The notes under the pieces: model-generated
Database searches by the model: none
Seen by the model: the letters and a program-made list of their open reading frames with translations, nothing else
Told to the model about the DNA's origin: nothing
Made by a program: the position numbers and the translations under genes
NCBI RefSeq assembly: GCF_049065735.1
Contig: NZ_JBAKHD010000002.1
Coordinates: 310,001 to 374,000, forward strand
Length of the DNA: 64,000 nucleotides
Reading direction: 5' to 3'
Origin: Paramesorhizobium sp049065735
Lineage (GTDB): Bacteria > Pseudomonadota > Alphaproteobacteria > Rhizobiales > Rhizobiaceae
Shown here: positions 52,865 through 62,828 of the stretch, piece by piece
Layout: every line of letters starts with the position of its first letter
Position numbering within the stretch: the stretch's first letter is position 1

Positions 52865-53335
52865 ATGCACATTGCCGCAACCGGAACGTCCACCTATTTC
52901 CCGCGCGCCGCCAGGTTCGCGGAGGTGGTGTCGTGCGGCCCGGCGGTGATCAAGCTGTCAATCATCGAGGCCGACGCAACCAGCCCGCTGCCGGATGCTG
53001 CAATCGACGCGGCCAAGGAGACGATTGCCGGAACCGCCGAAAAGCTCACGGCAACGCGCCATCTCGATGCCGGTTTCGCTATTGTCCATCAGGGAGAAGA
53101 AGGACTCTGGCTTCTTCTGCACTGGTGGCTTGAGGGCGGCATCGCAACGCATATGCTCTGGCGATCCAATCTTGACGGAGAGCCTGCATTCGTTCCAGCG
53201 GAGCCCTTACTGATGGCGTGCGTCTGGGAACTCGGAATTATCGATTTTGAACGGCGCGCATGGATGGAAACGGTGATGTCCGGAAAACCCGTCGCCGACT
53301 ATCTGACGCGCACCATGCCACGGGGCACAGTATGA
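52865..53335 (+). CDS. Conserved hypothetical protein inserted between trpB and trpA
   Basis: A 156-residue cytosolic protein with no recognised domain. Distinctive stretches are TYFPRAARFAEVVSCGPAVI, AGFAIVHQGEEGLWLLLHWW, GGIATHMLWRSN and LLMACVWELGIIDFERRAWM. The Trp-rich centre (LLLHWWLEGG) suggests a compact hydrophobic pocket. It starts 15 bp after trpB at an ATG with a weak RBS and ends overlapping trpA by four bases (ATGA), so TrpA translation depends on reading through this gene. No signal peptide or membrane segments. Function unknown. Confidence 0.75.
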   Translation: MHIAATGTSTYFPRAARFAEVVSCGPAVIKLSIIEADATSPLPDAAIDAAKETIAGTAEKLTATRHLDAGFAIVHQGEEGLWLLLHWWLEGGIATHMLWRSNLDGEPAFVPAEPLLMACVWELGIIDFERRAWMETVMSGKPVADYLTRTMPRGTV

Positions 53336-54171
53336 CCACACGCATCGACAAAAAATTCGCCGCGCTGAAAGCGGAAGGGCGTCCGGCGCTCGTCACCTAT
53401 TTCATGGGCGGCGATCCGGATTATGAGACCTCGCTCAGGATCATGAAGGCGCTGCCCGAGGCGGGTGCTGACATCATCGAGCTTGGCGTGCCCTTCTCCG
53501 ATCCTATGGCCGACGGCCCGGCGATCCAGGCGGCGGGATTGCGCGCGCTGAAAAGCGGGCAGACCTTGGTGAAGACGCTTGCTATGGCGGCGGAGTTCCG
53601 CAAGGGCGATGATACGACCCCAATCGTGCTGATGGGCTATTACAATCCGATCTACATCCATGGCGTCGAGCGCTTTCTGAAAGAGGCGAAGGAATCGGGC
53701 GTGGATGGGTTGATCATCGTCGATCTGCCGCCGGAGATGGATGAGGAGCTGTGCATCCCGGCGCTGAAGGCCGGGATCAACTTCATCCGTCTGGCGACGC
53801 CGACCACTGATGACAAGCGCCTGCCCAAGGTGCTCGAAAACACCTCGGGCTTCGTCTATTACGTCTCGATGACCGGCATTACCGGCTCGGCACTGCCTGA
53901 TACTTCGAAAGTGGCGCAGGCGGTCAGCCGGATCAAAGGGCATACGGCGCTGCCGGTCTGCGTCGGCTTCGGGGTGAAAACGGCGGAGCAGGCGAAGGTG
54001 ATCGGCGCTTCTGCCGATGGCGTCGTCGTCGGTACGGCCATCGTCAATGCGGTGGCAAATACCATCCGGCCGGATGGCTCGCTCGTCGCCGATCCGGCGG
54101 ATGCGGTCGCCACCATGGTGCGCGGCCTTTCCACGGGAATCCGCGCCGCCCGCCTTGCCGCCGCCGAATAA
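53332..54171 (+). CDS. trpA: Tryptophan synthase alpha subunit
   Basis: A 279-residue TIM barrel that cleaves indole-3-glycerol phosphate to indole. The catalytic Glu lies in GADIIELGVPFSDPMADGP (the signature) and the catalytic Asp in VDGLIIVDLPPEMDEEL. FVYYVSMTGITGSA and VCVGFGVKTAEQAK form the phosphate site. Full length (about 270-280). ATG 53332 overlaps the stop of the preceding hypothetical gene; accD follows 36 bp downstream, the conserved rhizobial arrangement. Confidence 0.97.
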   Translation: MTTRIDKKFAALKAEGRPALVTYFMGGDPDYETSLRIMKALPEAGADIIELGVPFSDPMADGPAIQAAGLRALKSGQTLVKTLAMAAEFRKGDDTTPIVLMGYYNPIYIHGVERFLKEAKESGVDGLIIVDLPPEMDEELCIPALKAGINFIRLATPTTDDKRLPKVLENTSGFVYYVSMTGITGSALPDTSKVAQAVSRIKGHTALPVCVGFGVKTAEQAKVIGASADGVVVGTAIVNAVANTIRPDGSLVADPADAVATMVRGLSTGIRAARLAAAE

Positions 54172-54207
54172 GCGCTTAGATTACTAAAGAAAAATGGAAC
54201 CAAGATC

Positions 54208-55101
54208 ATGAACTGGATCACCAATTACGTCCGGCCCAAGATCAATTCGATGCTGGGCCGCCGCGAAGTGCCGGAAAACCTCTGGGTCAAGGATCCAGAG
54301 ACCGGCGAAATGGTGTTTCACAAGGATCTGGAAAGCAATCAGTGGGTCATCCCCGCTTCCGGCCATCATATGCGCATTCCGGTAAAGGATCGGCTGCGCT
54401 TCTTCTTCGACGACGGCAAATATGAGACGCTGGAAAGCGTGAAGGTCCCGGTCGACCCCTTAAAATTCCGCGACGAGAAGCGCTATATCGACCGTCTCAA
54501 GGACTATCGCGCGCGCACGGGCCTCGAAGACACCATCGTCAACGCGCTCGGCACCATCGAGGGCCTGCCGATTTCAGTTATCATCCACGAGTTCGGCTTC
54601 ATGGGCGGCTCGCTCGGCATGGCGGCGGGCGAGGCGATCGTCAAGGGCTTCGAGACGGCCGTCGCGCAGAAGCGGCCGGTGGTACTGTTCGCTGCGTCCG
54701 GCGGCGCCCGCATGCAAGAAGGCATCATGTCGCTGATGCAGCTGCCGCGCACGACTGTCGCGGTGGAGATGCTGAAAGAGGCCGGGCTTCCCTATATCGT
54801 GGTGCTCACCAACCCCACGACGGGGGGCGTTTCGGCCTCCTACGCCATGCTGGGCGATGTGCATATAGCCGAGCCGGGCGCGATGATCGGCTTTGCCGGC
54901 GCGCGGGTGATCGAGCAGACGATCCGCGAGAAGCTGCCGGAGCGCTTCCAGACCGCCGAATATCTCATGGAGCACGGCATGGTGGATATGGTCGTCTCGC
55001 GGCTTGAGATGAAGGCGACCATCGCGCGGCTGCTGCGGCTGATGATGAAAAAGCCGGCGGCCAGCACAGCGACGAGCGCGCCCGCCGGTATTGCCGCCTG
55101 A
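54208..55101 (+). CDS. accD: Acetyl-CoA carboxylase carboxyltransferase beta subunit lacking the zinc finger cysteines
   Basis: A 297-residue subunit of the carboxyltransferase that makes malonyl-CoA with AccA. Crotonase-fold motifs FMGGSLGMAAGEAIVKGFE, FAASGGARMQEGIMSLMQ and TNPTTGGVSASYAMLGDV are intact. The N-terminal domain (LWVKDPETGEMVFHKDLES, then VIPASGHHMRIP) aligns with the E. coli zinc ribbon, but all four cysteines are replaced, and the whole protein contains none. Zinc-binding loss is known to be partial in related alphaproteobacteria. Function is still likely. The gene is 36 bp after trpA and 5 bp before folC. Confidence 0.95.
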   Translation: MNWITNYVRPKINSMLGRREVPENLWVKDPETGEMVFHKDLESNQWVIPASGHHMRIPVKDRLRFFFDDGKYETLESVKVPVDPLKFRDEKRYIDRLKDYRARTGLEDTIVNALGTIEGLPISVIIHEFGFMGGSLGMAAGEAIVKGFETAVAQKRPVVLFAASGGARMQEGIMSLMQLPRTTVAVEMLKEAGLPYIVVLTNPTTGGVSASYAMLGDVHIAEPGAMIGFAGARVIEQTIREKLPERFQTAEYLMEHGMVDMVVSRLEMKATIARLLRLMMKKPAASTATSAPAGIAA

Positions 55102-55106
55102 CGATC

Positions 55107-56438
55107 ATGGCCCTCAAAACCGCCGAGCAGGAAATCGAGCGGCTTCTAAGCCTGCATCCCAAAGGCTTTGACCTGTCGCTCGACCGCACCACGCGGCTGC
55201 TTGGCGCGCTCGGCAATCCGCATCTGAAACTGCCGCCGGTCATTCATATCGCCGGAACCAATGGCAAGGGCTCGGCAAGCGCTTTCTCGCGAGCGCTGCT
55301 CGAGGCTGCGGGCTTGACGGTGCATGTCCATACCTCGCCGCATCTCGTCAGCTGGCACGAGCGCTATCGCCTTGGCGCGCCGGGCGGCGGGCGGCTCGTT
55401 GCCGACGATGTGCTGGCGGAAGCCGTGTCACGGGTGGCGGAGGCGAATAACGGTCAGCCGATCACCGTTTTCGAAATACTCACCGCCGTCACTTTCGTGC
55501 TCTTTTCCGAGCATCCCGCCGATGCGGTGGTGCTGGAGGTGGGGCTTGGCGGACGGTTCGACGCCACCAATGTTATCCCTAAGCCAGCTGTCAGCCTGAT
55601 CATGCCGGTTTCGCTCGATCACCAGGCCTATCTCGGCGACCGGGTGGAGCTGATCGCGGCTGAGAAGGCCGGAATCATCAAGCGCGGCTGCCCTGTTGTC
55701 GTCGGCTTTCAGGAGGACGATGCGGCGCGGAACGTGATGATCGAGACCGCAGAAAGGCTGCACGCGCCGCTTTTCGTCTATGGGCAGGATTTCTTTGCCT
55801 ATGAAGAGCATCGCCGCCTGATCTACCAGGACGAGACGGGCCTGATGGATCTGCCGCTGCCGCGTCTCGTGGGCCGCCACCAGCTCGGCAACGCCGCCGC
55901 CGCGATCAAGGCAGTTCGCGCGGCGGGCTTCGATGTTCCCGACCGCGCCATTGAAAAAGCCATGAGCACGGTGGAATGGCCCGCGCGGATGCAGCGGCTC
56001 ACACAGGGGCGATTGGTGGAGCTTGCCCCGCCTAAAGCCGAAATCTGGCTCGATGGCGGGCATAATCCCGGCGCGGGCGTCGTCATCGCCGAGGCCATGG
56101 CGGAGCTGGAGGAACGCTCTCCACGCCCGCTGTTCCTCATATCAGGCATGATCAACACCAAGGACCCCGTCGGTTATTTCAAAGCTTTTGCGGGAATGGC
56201 GAAGCATGTCTTCACCGTGCCGATCCGCTCCAGCGACGCCGGCATCGCACATGAGGCGCTGGCAGTGGCGGCTGAGGAAGCGGGTATTTCCGCCGAGCCG
56301 GTGCATTCGGTCGAAAACGCGCTGAAAATCCTGCGCGCCAATGCCAGTGCGGGCGATATCCCGCCACGCATTCTCATTGGCGGCTCACTCTATCTGGCGG
56401 GCGATGTGCTGGCGGATAACGGCACGCCGCCGGTGTAG
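55107..56438 (+). CDS. folC: Dihydrofolate synthase / folylpolyglutamate synthase
   Basis: A 443-residue Mur-ligase-like enzyme that adds glutamate to dihydropteroate and folates. The ATP loop is VIHIAGTNGKGSASAFSRAL (about 46-65), then GLTVHVHTSPHLVSWHERYR and LEVGLGGRFDATNV. The C-terminal ligase domain includes IWLDGGHNPGAGVVIAEAM. It starts 5 bp after accD with GCC-TGACGATC before the ATG and no strong Shine-Dalgarno, so it is likely coupled to accD. Its stop is followed after 13 bp by the convergent alkB end. Confidence 0.95.
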   Translation: MALKTAEQEIERLLSLHPKGFDLSLDRTTRLLGALGNPHLKLPPVIHIAGTNGKGSASAFSRALLEAAGLTVHVHTSPHLVSWHERYRLGAPGGGRLVADDVLAEAVSRVAEANNGQPITVFEILTAVTFVLFSEHPADAVVLEVGLGGRFDATNVIPKPAVSLIMPVSLDHQAYLGDRVELIAAEKAGIIKRGCPVVVGFQEDDAARNVMIETAERLHAPLFVYGQDFFAYEEHRRLIYQDETGLMDLPLPRLVGRHQLGNAAAAIKAVRAAGFDVPDRAIEKAMSTVEWPARMQRLTQGRLVELAPPKAEIWLDGGHNPGAGVVIAEAMAELEERSPRPLFLISGMINTKDPVGYFKAFAGMAKHVFTVPIRSSDAGIAHEALAVAAEEAGISAEPVHSVENALKILRANASAGDIPPRILIGGSLYLAGDVLADNGTPPV

Positions 56439-56451
56439 TCCCTGGTTTACT

Positions 56452-57066
56452 CTACGGCTTCGTTACGCGGCGCAGCGTCAGATTGATTCGCCCGCCCTTT
56501 TTCAAAAGCATCGAGGTTCCCGGATAAATCCGGTCGACGCCGTGATAGGCAAGTCGCGCCGCGCCGCCGAGCACCACCACATCGCCGCTTTTGAGCTTGA
56601 AGGATTGGGTGGGGTCGTTGCGTTTGGTGCCGCCCATGCGAAAAAGGCAGGTGTCGCCCAGCGAGACGGAAACCACCGGCGCGTCGAATTCGCTTTCGTC
56701 GCTGTCCTGATGCAGGCCCATCTTCGCTTTGTCCGAATAGAAATTGACAAGGCATGCCTCCGGCGGGTGCGGATAATCGGAAATCTCGCGCCAAAGCGCC
56801 ATCAACACGTCCGGAATTGCCGGCCATGGCTCGCCCGTCACCGGATGCGCAGGCTGGTAGCGATAGCCGCGCTCCTTATCGGTAACCCAGCCGAGTTCCC
56901 CGCAATTGGTCATGCGTACACTCATTTCCTTGCCGGTTTTCGGCATGGCCGGGACGAAAAGCGGTGCTTCGGCTACGATGCCGCGGATCGCCTCGACCAG
57001 CGCTTCCTGTGCACCACGGTCGAAATAGTCAGGGAGATAGCGAAAGCCGCCAGGCAAACCCGTCAT
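56452..57066 (-). CDS. alkB: AlkB-type alpha-ketoglutarate dependent dioxygenase
   Basis: A 204-residue Fe(II)/2-oxoglutarate dioxygenase that oxidatively removes methyl groups from 1-methyladenine and 3-methylcytosine. The iron ligands are His119 and Asp121 in MGLHQDSDE and His175 in LAYHGVDRIY; Arg193 of GGRINLTLRR binds the cosubstrate. NFYSDKAKMGLHQDSDE is the classic AlkB layout. The length fits (about 200-215). It lies 6 bp downstream of arfB on the minus strand, so the two are probably cotranscribed. A second alkylation repair gene, ada, is 16 kb away. Confidence 0.95.
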   Translation of the reverse strand: MTGLPGGFRYLPDYFDRGAQEALVEAIRGIVAEAPLFVPAMPKTGKEMSVRMTNCGELGWVTDKERGYRYQPAHPVTGEPWPAIPDVLMALWREISDYPHPPEACLVNFYSDKAKMGLHQDSDESEFDAPVVSVSLGDTCLFRMGGTKRNDPTQSFKLKSGDVVVLGGAARLAYHGVDRIYPGTSMLLKKGGRINLTLRRVTKP

Positions 57067-57072
57067 ATCCGA

Positions 57073-57510
57073 TCAGTCCCCACTCACTTTTCCGCGCATT
57101 TTCTTGATGCCGGACCGGCCGGATTTCTCCTTGAGCCGCCGCTCGATCGCGCCTTTGGAGGGCTTCGTCTTCTTGCGCGGCGGTGGGGGCGGCTCGGCGG
57201 CCTTGGCGATGAGAGCGATGAGCCGCTCGCGCGCGTCCTCGCGGTTGCGTTCCTGCGTGCGGTGGCGGCTCGCCTCGATGAGGATATCGCCCTCCTTGGT
57301 GGCTCGCTGCCCGGCAAGCCTGATCAAACGCTGAAATATCTCCTCGGGCAAAGCCGCCTGCCCTGCCCTGAACCGCAATTGCACGGCGGTCGAAACCTTG
57401 TTGACGTTCTGGCCGCCCGGGCCGCCGGCGCGAATGAACACCTCCTCGAGATCGTCCTCGCGGATGGAAAGGCGGGCATTGATGCGGATCAGGCGGCGAT
57501 TCTCTTCCAT
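57073..57510 (-). CDS. arfB: Alternative ribosome-rescue factor ArfB (peptidyl-tRNA hydrolase)
   Basis: A 145-residue release-factor-like protein. The catalytic GGQ is in IRAGGPGGQNVNKVSTAV (Gly32-Gly33-Gln34), followed by the globular domain and a highly basic C-terminal tail (PPPRKKTKPSKGAIERRLKE) that inserts into the empty mRNA channel of stalled ribosomes. It lacks the codon-recognition domains of RF1/RF2. It releases peptides from ribosomes on truncated messages. First gene of the arfB-alkB pair; 75 bp from the pckA stop. Confidence 0.95.
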   Translation of the reverse strand: MEENRRLIRINARLSIREDDLEEVFIRAGGPGGQNVNKVSTAVQLRFRAGQAALPEEIFQRLIRLAGQRATKEGDILIEASRHRTQERNREDARERLIALIAKAAEPPPPPRKKTKPSKGAIERRLKEKSGRSGIKKMRGKVSGD

Positions 57511-57585
57511 GGAAAATATATAGCAGAAAAATAGAAAACCCAGCGGTTGCCCGCCGGGTTTCCCTTCCTCCGAACTTTAGGCTGC

Positions 57586-59196
<1,611 letters not shown>

Positions 59197-59522
59197 GGTT
59201 TCTCCGCATGTTCCATTAAAAAAGGTTAATCTAGGCCGCCCTGAATGCGCCTCAAGGTTCGGCTGGCTTTCTTGACAGCAGAAAAGCCAAATGATTTCAA
59301 ATAATTAATCGATTTAAAAATTTTCAAACGAAATTAAATCGTTTAAAAATTCGCGTTGCAGGAGAAACTAGGATCAAGCAACCTGCGAGCGTATCAGCCG
59401 TAACATTTGTTTTTAAGGCAGAAAAAGTGCTATGCCACATTTTGTACCGAATTTGTCCTGCACAAACTCGTCGGGTAAAATCAAGTTTGCCGACTGATTT
59501 GTTGTTTAAGGAGAGAGGCGCC
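59197..59522. other. 326-bp pckA-bvrR divergent region
   Basis: It must hold both promoters. From about 59290 to 59360 it is AT-rich and includes the tandem direct repeats listed separately. Nearer the bvrR start, TAAGGAGAGAGG (about 59508-59519) is the Shine-Dalgarno. No gene or RNA element is recognisable, and I see no canonical -35/-10 with confidence. Confidence 0.6.
59303..59351. repeat. AT-rich direct repeat upstream of bvrR
   Basis: AATTAATCGATTTAAAAATT (59303-59322) and AATTAAATCGTTTAAAAATT (59332-59351) agree at 16 of 20 positions, spaced 29 bp (about three helical turns). They lie about 170 bp upstream of bvrR and about 110 bp upstream of pckA. The same-face spacing suggests two sites for one regulator or an UP-like element. 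Confidence 0.5.
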
Positions 59523-60242
59523 ATGAGGGAAATACCAGCAATGCAGACGATTGCGCTCGTCGACGACGACCGCAACATTCTGACGTCGGTTTCCATTGCG
59601 CTAGAATCAGAAGGCTATCGCGTCGAGACCTATACGGATGGGGCTTCGGCGCTCGACGGCCTGATGGCCCGTCCGCCCAATCTGGCGATCTTCGATATCA
59701 AGATGCCGCGCATGGACGGTATGGAGCTGCTGCGCCGTTTGCGGCAGAAATCCGACCTGCCCGTAATTTTCCTGACGTCCAAGGACGACGAGATCGACGA
59801 ATTGTTCGGCCTCAAGATGGGCGCGGACGATTTCATCACCAAGCCGTTCTCGCAGCGTCTGCTGGTCGAGCGTGTCAAGGCGGTGCTGCGCCGTGTGGCG
59901 GCCCGCGACGGCACGGCCAAGCCCGTGGGACAGCAGGCAAAGTCGCTGGAGCGCGGCCAGCTCGTGATGGATCAGGAGCGCCACACCTGTACCTGGAAGG
60001 GCGAGCCGGTGACGCTGACGGTCACCGAATTCCTCATCCTGCACTCCCTGGCGCAGCGCCCGGGCGTGGTGAAAAGCCGTGACGCGCTGATGGATGCGGC
60101 CTATGATGAGCAGGTCTATGTGGACGATCGCACCATCGATAGCCACATCAAGCGCCTGCGCAAGAAGTTCAAGGCGGTTGATGACAGCTTCGAAATGATC
60201 GAAACGCTCTATGGCGTGGGCTATCGCTTCCGCGAGGCGTGA
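59523..60242 (+). CDS. bvrR: Two-component response regulator BvrR/ChvI
   Basis: A 239-residue OmpR-family regulator. The receiver domain has the acidic pocket (VDDDRN), phosphoacceptor Asp58 in LAIFDIKMPRMDG, a Thr switch in IFLTSKDDE and Lys in FITKPFSQRLL. A winged-helix DNA-binding domain closes it, with TVTEFLILHSLAQRPGVV and DSHIKRLRKKFKAVDD. ATG 59523 follows AAGGAGAGAGGCGCC; an internal ATG at 59541 is possible. Next to the cognate kinase and PTS genes, it is the rhizobial ChvI/Brucella BvrR, controlling envelope, acid response and host association. Confidence 0.96.
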   Translation: MREIPAMQTIALVDDDRNILTSVSIALESEGYRVETYTDGASALDGLMARPPNLAIFDIKMPRMDGMELLRRLRQKSDLPVIFLTSKDDEIDELFGLKMGADDFITKPFSQRLLVERVKAVLRRVAARDGTAKPVGQQAKSLERGQLVMDQERHTCTWKGEPVTLTVTEFLILHSLAQRPGVVKSRDALMDAAYDEQVYVDDRTIDSHIKRLRKKFKAVDDSFEMIETLYGVGYRFREA

Positions 60243-60285
60243 TCCTCCTGGTCCCGCAGGGGCCGAGCAGAAAATATGATCGTAT

Positions 60286-62115
60286 ATGGTGGCTGAAGCT
60301 GACAACAATGCCGTCACTGGTTTGAGGGAACGGCGTGCGCGCCGCCAGCGTTCGCTGCTGCGGCGGCGCCTGTTGTCGCCTGCACGGCACATGCTCGGCC
60401 ATTTCCTGTTTTCGAGCCTCACCCGCCGCATCCTGTTCCTCAATCTGGCGGCGCTGGCGGTGCTGGTCTCCGGCATCATGTATCTGAACCAGTTCCGGGC
60501 CGGGCTGGTGGACGCCAAGATCGAGAGCCTGATGACGCAGGGCGAGATCATTGCGGGCGCCATCGTCGCGCAGGCCACCGTCGACACCAACTCGATCGTC
60601 ATCGATCCGGAAAAGCTCTTGGAGCTGCAGGCGGGGCAGAGCATTACCCCCTCCCCCGACTCGCCGGAAAACTGGGAGTTTCCCATCGATCCGGTCAAAG
60701 TCTCCCGCCTGCTGCGGCGGCTCATTTCCCCCACCAGCACGCGCGCCAGGATCTACGACACCAACACCATCCTTTTGTTCGATTCGAGCCAGCTCTATTC
60801 CACCTATCCCGGCGGCAAGATCTCGGGCGGGCAGGTGCTGCGCTACGACCTTCCGCCCATCGAATCCGAGCGGCCGGGTCTTCTCCAGCGCTTCAACAAT
60901 TGGATCGAGCATTTCTTCGAACCCGGCGATCTTCCGCGCGAGCAGGAACAGCCGGGCGGCAGCGGATCGGCCTTTCCCGAGGTGATCCAAGCGCTGACCG
61001 GCTCCCCCGCGACGGCACAGCGGCGCAATGAACAGGGCGAACTGGTCGTTTCCGTCGCCGTTCCCATACAGCGCTCCCGCGCCGTGCTGGGTGTGCTCCT
61101 GCTTTCCACGCAGGGCGGCGATATCGACAAGATCGTCCAGGGCGAGCGCAACGCCATTTTCCGCGTTTTCGCTGTCGTGGCCGTGGTCATGGTCATCCTG
61201 TCACTGTTCCTCGCCTCGACCATCGCCAATCCGCTGCGCAAGCTTGCCGCCGCCGCCGACCGCGTCCGCCATGGGGTGAAGAGCCGCGTCGAAATTCCTG
61301 ACTTTTCCGACCGGCAGGATGAGGTGGGGCATCTTTCCACCTCGATCCGCGCCATGACCAATGCGCTCTATGCCCGCATCGAGGCGATCGAGAGCTTTGC
61401 AGCCGATGTCAGCCATGAGTTGAAGAACCCGCTGACCTCGCTGCGGAGCGCGGTGGAAACGCTGCCGCTCGCCAAGACCGACGAATCGCGCAAACGCCTG
61501 CTCGACATCATCCAGCACGATGTGCGCCGTCTCGACCGGCTTATCACCGATATTTCCGATGCCTCGCGCCTCGATGCAGAGCTCGCCCGCGAGCAGGCCG
61601 AACGGGTGGATCTGAAGGCGCTGCTCACCAATCTCGTGTCGACGGCGCAGGAGGTGCAGCGCAACAAATCCGGCACGAAGATCGAGTTGAAGGTCGGCAA
61701 GCTGCCGCAGGGCCGCAAGGGGTTTTACGTGTCCGGCCACGATCTGCGGCTGGGGCAGGTTGTCTCCAATCTCGTCGAAAACGCCCGCTCCTTCGTGCCC
61801 GAAGACACAGGCCGGATCGATGTCTCGCTCAATTATGCCGGCAATCGCATCCGCATTCTGGTCGAGGATAACGGCCCCGGCATCGGCGCGGAAAATATCG
61901 AGCGTATCTTCGAGCGTTTCTATACGGACAGGCCCGCCAGCGAGGCGTTCGGGCAAAATTCGGGCCTCGGCCTTTCCATCAGCCGCCAAATCATCGAGGC
62001 CCATGGCGGCACGCTGACGGCGGAGAATATCGTCGATCCCGCGACGGCAGACGCCGGCTCATCAGGCCATTGGCTCGGTGCGCGTTTCATCGTCGATCTG
62101 CCGGCCTGGTCCTGA
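60286..62115 (+). CDS. bvrS: Two-component sensor histidine kinase BvrS/ChvG
   Basis: A 609-residue membrane kinase. After a basic N-terminus (RRARRQRSLLRRRLL) come one transmembrane helix (RILFLNLAALAVLVSGIMYL), a large periplasmic sensor domain to about 280 and a second transmembrane segment (VFAVVAVVMVILSLFLA). HAMP, the H-box SHELKNPLTSL with phosphoacceptor His377, an N-box VSNLVENARSFVP, a G1 DNGPGIG and a G2 GLGLSIS follow. It matches the ChvG group in size and layout. It phosphorylates BvrR in response to acidity or envelope cues. The next gene is hprK, 9 bp downstream. Confidence 0.96.
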   Translation: MVAEADNNAVTGLRERRARRQRSLLRRRLLSPARHMLGHFLFSSLTRRILFLNLAALAVLVSGIMYLNQFRAGLVDAKIESLMTQGEIIAGAIVAQATVDTNSIVIDPEKLLELQAGQSITPSPDSPENWEFPIDPVKVSRLLRRLISPTSTRARIYDTNTILLFDSSQLYSTYPGGKISGGQVLRYDLPPIESERPGLLQRFNNWIEHFFEPGDLPREQEQPGGSGSAFPEVIQALTGSPATAQRRNEQGELVVSVAVPIQRSRAVLGVLLLSTQGGDIDKIVQGERNAIFRVFAVVAVVMVILSLFLASTIANPLRKLAAAADRVRHGVKSRVEIPDFSDRQDEVGHLSTSIRAMTNALYARIEAIESFAADVSHELKNPLTSLRSAVETLPLAKTDESRKRLLDIIQHDVRRLDRLITDISDASRLDAELAREQAERVDLKALLTNLVSTAQEVQRNKSGTKIELKVGKLPQGRKGFYVSGHDLRLGQVVSNLVENARSFVPEDTGRIDVSLNYAGNRIRILVEDNGPGIGAENIERIFERFYTDRPASEAFGQNSGLGLSISRQIIEAHGGTLTAENIVDPATADAGSSGHWLGARFIVDLPAWS

Positions 62116-62124
62116 CCGCGGCTC

Positions 62125-62598
62125 ATGGGGAAAAGCGAAAACATCCACGCCACATCGCTGCTCCTCGGCGACCGCGGCGTCCTTATCGCCGCCCCCTCCG
62201 GCGCAGGCAAGTCCGCGCTGGCGCTGGCGCTCATCCAGAGCCGCCGCTCGGCGGGCGGTTTCGCGGCGCTCGTTTCCGATGACCGCACTGTTGTCCGCGC
62301 GGTGAATGGCAGGCTTATCGCCTCGCCTCCGGAAACGCTCGCCGGGGGCATCGAGGTGCGCGGCGCGGGTCTTTTCCGCATTGCACATGAAAAAGCGGCG
62401 ATCCTGCATCTGGCGGTCGATCTGGTTCCGGAAAAGGAGGCGATACGCTATCCTGATGGGGCAAAGCGCACGCATTGCCACGTGGCGCTGCCCCTCCTGC
62501 GCCTCGTCGCTCCCGGGCAGCACGGCGCGTTCCATCAGGCTTGCCAGGCCATCGAGGCGGCGCTTTTCATGCCGCAATGGCCCTTGGGCGGTCTTTAG
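62125..62598 (+). CDS. hprK: Short-form HPr kinase/phosphorylase
   Basis: A 157-residue protein consisting only of the C-terminal catalytic domain of HPrK (Firmicute HPrK is about 310). The P-loop is APSGAGKSALALALI (about 23-37), followed by the catalytic Asp in LVSDDRTVVRAV and the HPrK signature GGIEVRGAGLFRI. This truncated form is the standard alphaproteobacterial enzyme, phosphorylating HPr on Ser. It starts 9 bp after bvrS, making a bvrRS-hprK cluster. The downstream EIIA-Man gene starts 230 bp later, likely from its own promoter. Confidence 0.92.
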   Translation: MGKSENIHATSLLLGDRGVLIAAPSGAGKSALALALIQSRRSAGGFAALVSDDRTVVRAVNGRLIASPPETLAGGIEVRGAGLFRIAHEKAAILHLAVDLVPEKEAIRYPDGAKRTHCHVALPLLRLVAPGQHGAFHQACQAIEAALFMPQWPLGGL

Positions 62599-62828
62599 AG
62601 CGTAATCATGGTTGCCGGTTAGGGTTAAGGCGGTGGAGAATCGCTCCCTGCCTTGCTGCGCTGCGGCATATCGGCTAAATCGAGGCAATGGCCGGATTTT
62701 TCGCTTGATATCGCATTTTCGGCTGTCAAGATGTGCAACCTGCCGGAAATGGGTGCGATCCGGCGGTCAAAAGCGCTGGCGGGGTTTGCTTGCATGTCCA
62801 TGCGGCGCATGACGGGAGCAATTAAAGA

